This document shows, one piece after another, positions 1-6,114 of a DNA stretch of 8,371 bases (position 1 is its first letter; every line of letters starts with the position of its first letter). The stretch comes from an uncultured Clostridia bacterium. GTDB lineage: Bacteria; Bacillota; Clostridia; Oscillospirales; Acutalibacteraceae. The notes below the pieces were generated by a model. It ran no database searches, was not told the origin of the DNA, and saw nothing but the letters and a program-made list of their open reading frames with translations. The stretch is taken from assembly GCA_946497265.1 (NCBI GenBank), contig CAMMKL010000090.1:1-8371 (forward strand), read 5' to 3'. Made by a program: the position numbers and the translations under genes.

Positions 1-23
1 CGACATGCCCGGGGTGCAACCCC

Positions 24-97
24 TGGAGCGGGTGATGGGAATCGAACCCACACGGCCAGCTTGGAAGGCTGGCGTTCTACCACTAAACTACACCCGC
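24..97 (-). tRNA. tRNA-Gly (anticodon UCC), with encoded CCA
   Basis: Read on the minus strand, this 74-nt segment folds as a complete cloverleaf. It has a 7-bp acceptor stem (GCGGGTG with CACCCGC), a 4-bp D stem around a 7-nt loop with AGTGGTA, a 5-bp anticodon stem (CCAGC with GCTGG) and the loop CTTCCAA, which puts TCC in the anticodon position (63-65). A 4-nt variable loop, a T arm with loop TTCGAAT, discriminator T and a gene-encoded CCA (24-26) complete it. The UCC anticodon reads GGA and, by wobble, GGG glycine codons. It lies 71 bp beyond the clpE stop codon on the same strand and has its own promoter. Directly after CCA, bases 11-23 could form a small hairpin (GGGGT, TGC, ACCCC), too short to call a terminator. 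Confidence 0.97.
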
Positions 98-104
98 GTT
101 TCAG

Positions 105-136
105 CGACGGCTTATATTCTAGCATACAAGCCGTCG
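105..136. repeat. Perfect 9-bp inverted repeat bracketing the tRNA-Gly -10 element
   Basis: The arms CGACGGCTT (105-113) and AAGCCGTCG (128-136) pair perfectly across a 14-nt loop (114-127), and the loop contains the -10 element. With the inferred start near 109, one arm falls in the promoter spacer and the other over the start site, with arm centres 23 bp apart. This could be an operator, or a hairpin in transcripts running on from clpE. On the minus strand no T-run follows, so it is not a standard terminator for clpE. On the plus strand four T's follow, but no plus-strand gene is seen. Confidence 0.6.
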
Positions 137-145
137 TTTTGTCAA
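116..145 (-). promoter_or_regulatory. Sigma-A promoter for tRNA-Gly
   Basis: On the minus strand there is a perfect -35 TTGACA (145-140), an 18-nt spacer and a -10 TAGAAT (121-116). A TG one base before the -10 (124-123) gives an extended -10, TGCTAGAAT. Transcription should begin near 109, about a dozen bases before the mature tRNA 5' end at 97, which fits a short 5' leader removed by RNase P. The spacing and sequence closely match the promoter candidate at 4044-4073. Activity is inferred from sequence only. Confidence 0.8.
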
Positions 146-168
146 TAGTTTTCAGAAAATTTTTCATC

Positions 169-2487
169 TTATTCCATATGAAGCTTCAATTCGTCTTTTT
201 CTTCATACAAATGTAGCTTGCTGACGGCCATTTCACTGCCTTCAATCAGAGCGGAAGCGATCTGATCCTCTACCTTGCGGCGAATCAGATTCCGAAGGTC
301 GCGTGCACCGCTGCGTCCTCCTACCGCATGTTTTGCCAGCCAATGCAGGGCGCTGCCGTCAAAAGTGAAAGCAATCCCCTTCTCTTTGAGCGTACCCACA
401 TATTCCTGTAGCATAAGCTGTGCAATGGAAACAAAGCTTTCCTCATTCAACGGTTGGAAAACGACGATCTCATCAATGCGGCTTAGGAATTCCGGCCGTA
501 GAAATTCGGAAAGGGCCTTCATAACCTTTTCCTTGCTGGCCTCCGCCTCACTTTTGCCAAAGCCCAGCATCGTGTCTTTTTTCTCGCTGCCGGCGTTTGA
601 AGTCATTACGATGACCGTATTTTCAAAGTTTACGGTACGGCCGTGGGCGTCGGTGATCCGCCCTTCATCCAAGATCTGGAGCAGGATGTTTAAAACGTCG
701 GGGTGCGCCTTTTCAATCTCATCGAACAGCAACACGGAATAGGGACGGCGACGGACTTTTTCCGTCACCTGGCCGGCTTCGTCATAGCCAACATAACCCG
801 GAGGCGAGCCAATAATGCGGGAAACCGAATGTTTTTCCATAAACTCGCTCATATCAAGCCGGATCAAGGTTTCCGGCGTGTCGAACAGCTCTTGGGAAAG
901 TACTTTTACCAATTCGGTCTTTCCCACGCCTGTGGGGCCCACAAAGATAAAGGAGGCGGGACGGCGGCGGGGGCTGATCTGCACCCGGCTGCGGCGCACT
1001 GCGGCCGCCACGGCCTCGACCGCCTCGTCCTGGCCGATGATATGTTCTTTGAGCTTTTCTTCCAAATTCCCAAGCTTTTTCAATTCGTTTTCCCGCACAC
1101 GGGAGGCCGGGATACCCGTCCATAACTCAATTACATGGGCCAGGTCGTCCTCCGTGACAGAGGCGCCCAAGGCCTCCGGCTCCAATTCCTTTGCCCGGCC
1201 TTCCAGCCGCAAAAGCTCACAGCGCAGTTCGGCGAGCTTTTCAAAATCCGCCTGCGCCCCTTTGGAGGTCAGCTCCTCTTCTTCCGATTTGAGCCGGCCG
1301 ATCTCACCGGAAACCGTATCAAACTCGCCCATCGCGGTATTGCGCAACGCGGCGCAGGCACAAGCTTCATCCAACAGATCGATGGCCTTATCCGGCAAAA
1401 AGCGGTCGGTAATATAACGCTCGGAAAGCCTGACGGCACGGCGGATCAAAGCGTCCGGCACGGTTACGCGATGGTATGTTTCGTAATAGGATTTGATCCC
1501 CATCAACACATCAATGGTATCTCCCACCGATGGTTCCGCTATGGTCACAGGCTGAAAGCGGCGCTCCAGAGCGGTGTCTTTTTCAATGTACTTGCGGTAT
1601 TCTGTAAAGGTGGTCGCACCAATCACCTGGATCTCCCCTCGGGAAAGCGCCGGTTTCAAAATATTGGCCGCGTTCATACTGCCTTCCGCGTCGCCGGTAC
1701 CCACGAGGTTATGCACCTCGTCGATAAACAGGATTACGTTGCCGTCTTCCTTCACTTCTTCCACCAAGCCCTTGATGCGGCTTTCAAACTGGCCGCGGAA
1801 TTGGGTGCCCGCCACCAAGGCGGTAAGATCCAACAGATGGATTTCTTTTTCTTTTAAGCGAACGGGGACATTGCCCTCAGCAATCCGAAGGGCAAGCCCT
1901 TCGGCAATGGCGGTTTTGCCGACGCCAGGTTCGCCGATCAGACAGGGGTTATTCTTCGTACGGCGGGAAAGGATCTGCACAACGCGGCCAATCTCTTTGT
2001 CTCGGCCAATGATGCGATCCAGCTTACCGTCGCGTGCACGCTGTGTGAGGTTATAGCAATATTGGTCGAGGTGTTTGCGTTTTTTCTTCTTCTCACGGCC
2101 TTTTTTGCCGTCTTCCTTTTCTTTTCGGGAATCGTTCTCCTCCGATTTTTTGCCATAATTCGGAAAAACGTTCTGTAAAAATGGAAACGTGGGAGCGCCG
2201 CCCGGAGAGAAATCCTCCTCATCGTCGGTTTCCTCATCATCCGGATTTTCCATTAAGGGAACCAAGCCGTTTTCTCCGCCCATTTCCTGCATCATGGCGT
2301 TGATCTGATCCTGCATGGCCTCCAACTGCTCTTCGTTAATCCCCATTTTATCCAGCAGGCCGTTGAGCTGCCCGCTGATGCCCAATTCCTTTGCGCACAC
2401 AAGGCAATATCCCTGCGGCTCCGATCCGGGGGCGTTGGAGGCTACAAAGACAACGGCCGGCCTTTTATGGCATTTGCTACACATCAT
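169..2487 (-). CDS. clpE: ClpE-type AAA+ unfoldase, ATP-binding subunit of Clp protease
   Basis: This 772-residue Clp/Hsp100 ATPase should unfold substrates and feed them to the ClpP peptidase in the cytoplasm. The N-terminus is a zinc-binding module (C3, C6, C28, C31) in place of the Clp-N repeats of ClpA/ClpC, which is the ClpE hallmark. After a helical segment (48-70) comes a highly charged linker (81-138), acidic then lysine-rich. AAA-1 has Walker A GEPGVGKT (185-192), pore loop GTQFRG (227-232), Walker B with D256/E257 and arginine finger ALERRF (306-311). A short coiled middle region (395-436) contains DFEKLAELR, resembling a UVR motif. AAA-2 has Walker A GPTGVGKT (517-524), pore loop GYVGYDE (564-570), Walker B LLFDE (586-590), the LGF ClpP-docking loop (641-643) and sensor-2 GARDLR (727-732). 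All ATPase residues appear intact. The start overlaps the pgsA stop as ATGA, with AAGGAG inside the pgsA end. A second ATG follows at 2484. Length slightly exceeds known ClpE proteins because of the linker. ClpC is the main alternative name. Confidence 0.93.
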   Translation of the reverse strand: MMCSKCHKRPAVVFVASNAPGSEPQGYCLVCAKELGISGQLNGLLDKMGINEEQLEAMQDQINAMMQEMGGENGLVPLMENPDDEETDDEEDFSPGGAPTFPFLQNVFPNYGKKSEENDSRKEKEDGKKGREKKKKRKHLDQYCYNLTQRARDGKLDRIIGRDKEIGRVVQILSRRTKNNPCLIGEPGVGKTAIAEGLALRIAEGNVPVRLKEKEIHLLDLTALVAGTQFRGQFESRIKGLVEEVKEDGNVILFIDEVHNLVGTGDAEGSMNAANILKPALSRGEIQVIGATTFTEYRKYIEKDTALERRFQPVTIAEPSVGDTIDVLMGIKSYYETYHRVTVPDALIRRAVRLSERYITDRFLPDKAIDLLDEACACAALRNTAMGEFDTVSGEIGRLKSEEEELTSKGAQADFEKLAELRCELLRLEGRAKELEPEALGASVTEDDLAHVIELWTGIPASRVRENELKKLGNLEEKLKEHIIGQDEAVEAVAAAVRRSRVQISPRRRPASFIFVGPTGVGKTELVKVLSQELFDTPETLIRLDMSEFMEKHSVSRIIGSPPGYVGYDEAGQVTEKVRRRPYSVLLFDEIEKAHPDVLNILLQILDEGRITDAHGRTVNFENTVIVMTSNAGSEKKDTMLGFGKSEAEASKEKVMKALSEFLRPEFLSRIDEIVVFQPLNEESFVSIAQLMLQEYVGTLKEKGIAFTFDGSALHWLAKHAVGGRSGARDLRNLIRRKVEDQIASALIEGSEMAVSKLHLYEEKDELKLHME

Positions 2488-3113
2488 AGATTTTGTTTCT
2501 CCTTTTTTGCGTCCGCTTGCGGGGGTTCCTTCGGGGCGGACGGGTCGTCATCGTTCGTATGAATAATTTCTAGGAAAACCAAGAAATATTTGATCAGTGC
2601 AAATAGCATGCTTGCCGCCGTAACCGACAGCAATACGATTATCAGCACATCGTTTTCCTGGTTCCAAATTGCTTTCATGGTTACAATCGCCGTCATAGAT
2701 ACATAAAATACGACGGTGGCCACCTTGCCATACCATCGTGCGGCCGGAGGGCGTTTGTGCAGTTTTAAAAGGACGCCACCTGCGACCAGCATAGATAGCT
2801 CCTTTAAAATCAGAAGGACCACCAATGGGATTGTTATTGGAAATGCTAGCCCCATGCAAATAACAACGGCGGCCAGCGTAAGTTTATCGGCCACGGGATC
2901 CAGCATAGCTCCCAAAGGGGTAAACTGGTGGAACCGCCTGGCTATCCACCCGTCAAACATATCGCTCAGCCCGGAAACAAGCAGCATCAACGCCGCCGGC
3001 CCATATTTCCCCTGGACAAAGAATACCACAAATGGCGCAATGACCAAAAGGCGCAATACGGAAAGCGCATTGGGAATGGTAAGATTCTTTTTCCAACCTT
3101 GTTTCTTTTCCAT
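2484..3113 (-). CDS. pgsA: CDP-alcohol phosphatidyltransferase, PgsA-like
   Basis: This integral membrane enzyme (209 residues) belongs to the family that swaps CMP on a CDP-lipid for an alcohol. The most likely reaction is CDP-diacylglycerol plus glycerol-3-phosphate to phosphatidylglycerol phosphate, the committed step to phosphatidylglycerol. The family signature is complete: D51, D54-G55, A58-R59, G68, D72 and D76, with the spacing expected of the metal-binding active site. About six membrane segments are visible (roughly 13-33, 36-50, 78-92, 93-117, 131-147, 155-181). The last 25 residues form a soluble, charged, proline-containing tail starting with NDDD. The start ATG follows AGAAGG by 9 nt, and the cvpA stop lies 50 nt upstream. 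The stop overlaps the clpE start by 4 nt. The family fold is certain, but the substrate is not: eukaryotic-like cardiolipin synthases share this motif, so the gene symbol is the best guess rather than proven. Confidence 0.85.
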   Translation of the reverse strand: MEKKQGWKKNLTIPNALSVLRLLVIAPFVVFFVQGKYGPAALMLLVSGLSDMFDGWIARRFHQFTPLGAMLDPVADKLTLAAVVICMGLAFPITIPLVVLLILKELSMLVAGGVLLKLHKRPPAARWYGKVATVVFYVSMTAIVTMKAIWNQENDVLIIVLLSVTAASMLFALIKYFLVFLEIIHTNDDDPSAPKEPPQADAKKEKQNL

Positions 3114-3163
3114 CTTCTTTAACCTTCTCTACGTACAAGCCGGCAAAACAAGCCGCACCTGCT

Positions 3164-3886
3164 TTAAAATAATGATAATAACGGATCCAAAGGGTTCCAA
3201 TCATAAACCACGCGAAACAACGATGAGGATTGAATGCTTTCCTGACTAAACACATTATGAAACCAGCTGCCGGCCGGCACCATAGGCACCACTGCTCGAA
3301 CGACAAGGCATGCCACCAACAATACCACTACACCGCTAAACAAGCCGATCACCAATCCGAGCAGCGAATCCGCCTGACGCAGTACGGGAAGGCGGAAGAT
3401 CCGGCCAACCGCGCGCGCCAATAGCCCGACGGCTACCATCAGGATCAAAAACAACAAGATCATCAAAACCACACGGATCGGTTCGATAATAACAGGCGCA
3501 ACCGTATCCACCAATGTTTTAGCCGTGTCCTGCGTACCGTTTGCCAGGATCTGTTCCATGTGTTCGTTGGTGATCCCATATTGTCCCAGAGAGGAAGAAA
3601 CAAACTGCGGAAGGGCGTCGAACAGTTCCTGCAACCTTTGCGCAATGTCCTGTGTCGGGCTAGCCGCAAGCGCCTGCTCCACCTTTCCAGTCAACGAAGG
3701 GCGTACCAACACGTCGAATACGTAAGGGGCGAGCGAAGAAGCCAACAGGGAAGAAAGGATCAGCGACACGACCCCGCCGACCAGGCGAACGATCGACCTG
3801 GCCACTCCCCGCCGCCAACCGGTAATCATAGCGATCACAAGAATGACGACAACACCCACATCAAGATAAATAGACATTCCGGCCAT
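3164..3886 (-). CDS. CvpA family membrane protein
   Basis: The product is 240 residues, with hydrophobic segments near 8-24, 31-52, 134-160 and 175-198. The first carries the family pattern of an acidic residue at its start (D9) and GWRRG at its end (23-27). The second half resembles the CvpA/colicin V production family, in which a glycine-rich last helix pair (176-198) is typical. Between helices 2 and 3 is a roughly 80-residue amphipathic region (53-133), which makes the protein longer than the 162-residue E. coli CvpA but similar to other Gram-positive members. In enterobacteria CvpA is needed for colicin V export and envelope stress tolerance; in Firmicutes the role is largely unknown, and no colicin genes are present here. 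It is the first gene after the promoter at 4044-4073 and precedes pgsA. ATG at 3886 has AGGA 9 nt before it; ATG at 3877 (codon 4) has GGGGG 10 nt before it, so either may be used. Confidence 0.82.
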   Translation of the reverse strand: MAGMSIYLDVGVVVILVIAMITGWRRGVARSIVRLVGGVVSLILSSLLASSLAPYVFDVLVRPSLTGKVEQALAASPTQDIAQRLQELFDALPQFVSSSLGQYGITNEHMEQILANGTQDTAKTLVDTVAPVIIEPIRVVLMILLFLILMVAVGLLARAVGRIFRLPVLRQADSLLGLVIGLFSGVVVLLVACLVVRAVVPMVPAGSWFHNVFSQESIQSSSLFRVVYDWNPLDPLLSLF

Positions 3887-3982
3887 TCCCCCTTTTCCTG
3901 CGCCTATCGCCTTTCCAATTATAACTTATCTTACCTATCCTTATTGTTTTTCTACTACCAAACAAAAACTTTTCGCTTTTTC

Positions 3983-4010
3983 TTTCGAAACGCCGGTTCA
4001 TCGGCCGAAA
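3983..4010 (-). promoter_or_regulatory. Candidate stem-loop in the cvpA leader
   Basis: On the minus strand TTTCG-GCCG (4010-4002 region) can pair with CGGC and, after a 4-nt bulge, CGAAA (3987-3983), closing a 6-nt loop. No T-run follows, so it is not a standard intrinsic terminator. It matches no riboswitch I recognise. It may only be a weak leader structure. Confidence 0.25.
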
Positions 4011-4017
4011 CAACCGC

Positions 4018-4041
4018 AAACAAGCTGCCCCTAAACAAGCT
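4018..4041 (-). repeat. 9-nt direct repeat at the inferred cvpA-operon start site
   Basis: AGCTTGTTT (minus strand) occurs at 4041-4033 and again at 4026-4018, a 15-bp period. The first copy covers the inferred transcription start. It could be a binding site for a regulator or chance similarity in AT-rich DNA; the exact matches are visible, the role is speculative. Confidence 0.4.
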
Positions 4042-4043
4042 TT

Positions 4044-4073
4044 AATATAGCATATATAACCCTATTTTGTCAA
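4044..4073 (-). promoter_or_regulatory. Sigma-A promoter candidate for cvpA-pgsA-clpE
   Basis: On the minus strand there is a perfect -35 TTGACA (4073-4068), an 18-nt spacer and -10 TATATT (4049-4044). TG at 4052-4051 gives an extended -10, TGCTATATT. The -35 lies inside the last codons of the upstream gene, whose stop is at 4062-4064. Start of transcription is expected near 4037, giving a leader of about 150 nt before the cvpA ATG. No intrinsic terminator is visible between the upstream gene and cvpA, so readthrough from the ecf-truA block is possible as well. Confidence 0.7.
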
Positions 4074-5360
4074 AGAAATAGACCGAATCTCACTAATTCC
4101 CAAAATATATGCCTCGTCGGCGGTAGGCAAAAGCACTTTGCGCGCGTCCAGCCCCGCTTCATTTTCTGAAATCGGCTCCCCCGCAGCAGAATAGCGATAA
4201 ACAGATCCGTCCGAAAGGAGCGCCAGTGTATTTCCATTTTGCGCCACGGAAACTACTTTATAAGGCGTGGACATCTCGGTTTTTATCGCGCCGCTGGAAT
4301 CGATATACGCTACGTCACAGGCACGCCCATCATTCGATTTGGAGAGCGCCAGGATTACGCCGCTCTCTTTGTTTACCGAAAAGCAAGAAAGCGTACGCTG
4401 GTTGTATGAATAATCCACCTTTTCCATAGTGGCAGGATTGATGATGGAAAGCTGCTGGTCGCAGACTACGGCAATGTTTCCATTGGATAAAAACCGAATA
4501 TCCAGGATCAACATATCCGGAAACAGGAAATCCGCAGGCTTGGTCTCTAATGTCCCGGAAGAAAAATCGAATAGGTAAAGGGCCGATTCCAACTGCCCAT
4601 TGTTGGCATTAAGCCCTCCCACCGCCGCCCGGCTGCCGTGGGCATCAAGGGCGATGGCGTTCATATAATAGTCGGAAAACCAATAACGGTAAAGATACTC
4701 ATCCGGCTTATCCACCGCGATTTCCTTCGGATAGACCGTCATTTCCGACAAATACCCGCTTGCCTCGGTCAGTACCGCATAGATCCCGTCGTCGCTGATA
4801 TCGGCGGCAAGGATTCGCTGTTCCAAGGTGTTTTCCTGGTCGCGTTTCAGCACGGTCCGGCTTCGGGTCTCCACTTGCAGGGTACTGCCACCCTGGTTAT
4901 AAATCAAGGCATTCCCTCCCGCAACCTTCAAAACCGGGTTGCCAAAACTGTGTTGGCGGTTGGCAAGTTCTTTCGCGGTACGGTTCAGGGAAACAAAAGA
5001 GGTATCGCTTACAACAGCGAGGTCTTTGTCCATCAGCTGAAAATTGGACGCCTCAACCTCACTGCCAACAATCGGCGTCGGGTATCCGGGGCCGGCCCCC
5101 ATCCCTAACAGAGAGTCCTGAACCCAGGCCGATACCCGTTCGGGCGAAAGGTTATCCCGATAAACGAAACACAGCATCCCGATTACACACACAAGCAGGA
5201 TTGCCGAGACCCGGAGCCATTTGCGCGATACTTTTACCCTGGGGGGGATCTCCTCCTCCCGGTAATCTTCCAGCGGGAGGTCTTCCAGGCTCAGGGCGCC
5301 GCGCTTTTTTTGGGCGCGCCTGCGCGCTTCCTTATCTTCCCGAAAGCGGTTTCTCGCCAT
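4062..5360 (-). CDS. DUF5711-like single-pass membrane protein with beta-propeller-like outer domain
   Basis: From the start chosen here the product is 432 residues. A basic and charged cytoplasmic N-terminus (1-49; R/K-rich to 20, acidic 26-38) is followed by one membrane helix (about 50-67). The rest (68-432) is probably extracytoplasmic and consists of repeated short beta-strand units with Asn/Asp-Gly turns, such as GNALIYN (149), DGIYAVL (191), GNIAVVC (294), SGVILAL (333) and GNTLALL (376), a pattern like blades of a beta-propeller. The overall plan matches my recollection of the DUF5711 family of Clostridia; function is unknown and no catalytic motif is seen. The start is set by GGGGAGG (5376-5370), 9 nt before ATG 5360. 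An in-frame ATG at 5379-5381 lies ahead of that site and is unlikely. The gene overlaps the truA end by 29 nt. Residues ending LTK overlap the -35 of the next promoter. Confidence 0.75.
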   Translation of the reverse strand: MARNRFREDKEARRRAQKKRGALSLEDLPLEDYREEEIPPRVKVSRKWLRVSAILLVCVIGMLCFVYRDNLSPERVSAWVQDSLLGMGAGPGYPTPIVGSEVEASNFQLMDKDLAVVSDTSFVSLNRTAKELANRQHSFGNPVLKVAGGNALIYNQGGSTLQVETRSRTVLKRDQENTLEQRILAADISDDGIYAVLTEASGYLSEMTVYPKEIAVDKPDEYLYRYWFSDYYMNAIALDAHGSRAAVGGLNANNGQLESALYLFDFSSGTLETKPADFLFPDMLILDIRFLSNGNIAVVCDQQLSIINPATMEKVDYSYNQRTLSCFSVNKESGVILALSKSNDGRACDVAYIDSSGAIKTEMSTPYKVVSVAQNGNTLALLSDGSVYRYSAAGEPISENEAGLDARKVLLPTADEAYILGISEIRSISLTK

Positions 5361-6114
5361 GCGTTTGCACCTCCCCTTCATAAAACACCCGGTTTAAATA
5401 AAGCCCGCAGGCGGGGGCGGTCGGCCCGGCCTGCGCGCGGTCTTTTGCAGCTATAATGGCGGGGATGCAGTCGGGGGCGAATTTGCCCTGTGCAATGCGC
5501 AATAGCGTACCCACCATGATCCGCACCATATTATACAAAAAGCCGTCGGCCTCTACTCTCATCTGTACGAGAGGCCCTTCCCGTTTGACTTCAAAGCGCC
5601 GCACCGTACGGCGCAGGTCGCCGCGCTCCCGCTGGTCCAGCGTGCAGAAAGAGGTAAAGTCGTGATACCCCACAAAATCCTGGGACGCCCTGTGCAGGGT
5701 TTCCACATCCAGCGGATACCAATAATGGTAGGCATAGCCGTCTAGGAATGGGTCGCGCACCGGCGCGTTCCAGATCTGATAAATATATTCCTTACCCTTA
5801 CAGGAATAGCGCGCGTGAAAATCGAGCGGTACCTCCCGGCAAGCGCTTACCGCCATATCCTTAGGCAGATGATGGTTGAGGGCCGCCACCAAGCGGTCGC
5901 AGGGGATATCTCGCTCTGTTTTGATGCTGACGCAGTACTGGCGCGCATGCACGCCCGAATCGGTGCGGCTGCACCCCTTAATGTCGATTTCCTTCCCAAT
6001 AATCTTTCGCAGGGCATTCTGGAAAACCTCCTGCACGGCCAGGGCGTTTTCCTGGATTTGCCAACCATGGTAATGGCTGCCGTCGTAGGCCATAGTGACA
6101 AGCAGGTTCCTCAT
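5332..6114 (-). CDS. truA: tRNA pseudouridine(38-40) synthase TruA
   Basis: TruA isomerises uridines 38, 39 and 40 in the anticodon arm of many tRNAs to pseudouridine. The 260-residue product has the family layout. The N-terminal YDGSHYHGWQ (10-19) is followed by the active-site motif SRTDSGVHA (49-57) with catalytic D52. Further on are DFHARYSCKGKEYIYQI (98-114) with the conserved tyrosine Y110, DFTSFC (152-157) and the C-terminal FLYNMVRIMVGTLL (192-205). Length is normal. The start at 6114 gives an ATGA overlap with the ecfT stop and aligns with other TruA N-termini. An in-frame ATG at 6147 would add 11 residues rich in Ala/Gly that do not fit the family and lie wholly inside ecfT. In many Firmicutes truA follows ecfT and precedes rplM-rpsI; here a DUF5711-like gene follows. 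Confidence 0.96.
   Translation of the reverse strand: MRNLLVTMAYDGSHYHGWQIQENALAVQEVFQNALRKIIGKEIDIKGCSRTDSGVHARQYCVSIKTERDIPCDRLVAALNHHLPKDMAVSACREVPLDFHARYSCKGKEYIYQIWNAPVRDPFLDGYAYHYWYPLDVETLHRASQDFVGYHDFTSFCTLDQRERGDLRRTVRRFEVKREGPLVQMRVEADGFLYNMVRIMVGTLLRIAQGKFAPDCIPAIIAAKDRAQAGPTAPACGLYLNRVFYEGEVQTHGEKPLSGR
5370..5376 (-). promoter_or_regulatory. Ribosome binding site that sets the DUF5711-like start
   Basis: GGGGAGG on the minus strand stands 9 nt before ATG at 5360-5358. The only upstream in-frame ATG (5381-5379) abuts the 5' side of this site and has no comparable one of its own, so the shorter protein is preferred. Confidence 0.75.

Noticed and set aside
11..23. Terminator or second RNA gene just after the tRNA
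   Set aside because: A 5-bp hairpin with 3-nt loop and no T-run; too little sequence remains before the window edge to judge.
105..136. Intrinsic terminator for clpE
   Set aside because: In the clpE direction the hairpin is not followed by a T-run, and it overlaps the tRNA promoter; better described as an inverted repeat of unknown role.
1135..1857. Long open frame on the plus strand opposite clpE
   Set aside because: It is antisense to the intact AAA-1 domain, its translation is low-complexity with no recognisable domain, and the strong clpE protein signal explains the DNA.
2953..3306. Minus-strand open frame spanning the cvpA-pgsA junction
   Set aside because: It overlaps both real genes out of frame and lacks any domain; cvpA and pgsA have proper starts and stops, so no frameshift or fusion is needed.
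3164..3886. Bacteriocin (colicin V) export locus suggested by cvpA
   Set aside because: The CvpA family is widespread and named for one E. coli plasmid trait; no bacteriocin precursor, immunity or exporter gene is present.
3918..3923. Perfect TATAAT (minus strand) 32 bp before cvpA as a second promoter
   Set aside because: No acceptable -35 at 16-18 nt (CAATAA-type sequences only) and no TG extension. It lies in AT-rich leader, so chance is likely, though a weak second start is not excluded.
3887..4043. Riboswitch in the cvpA leader
   Set aside because: No known riboswitch core motif recognised and no terminator or sequestering hairpin at the ribosome site; only one weak bulged stem.
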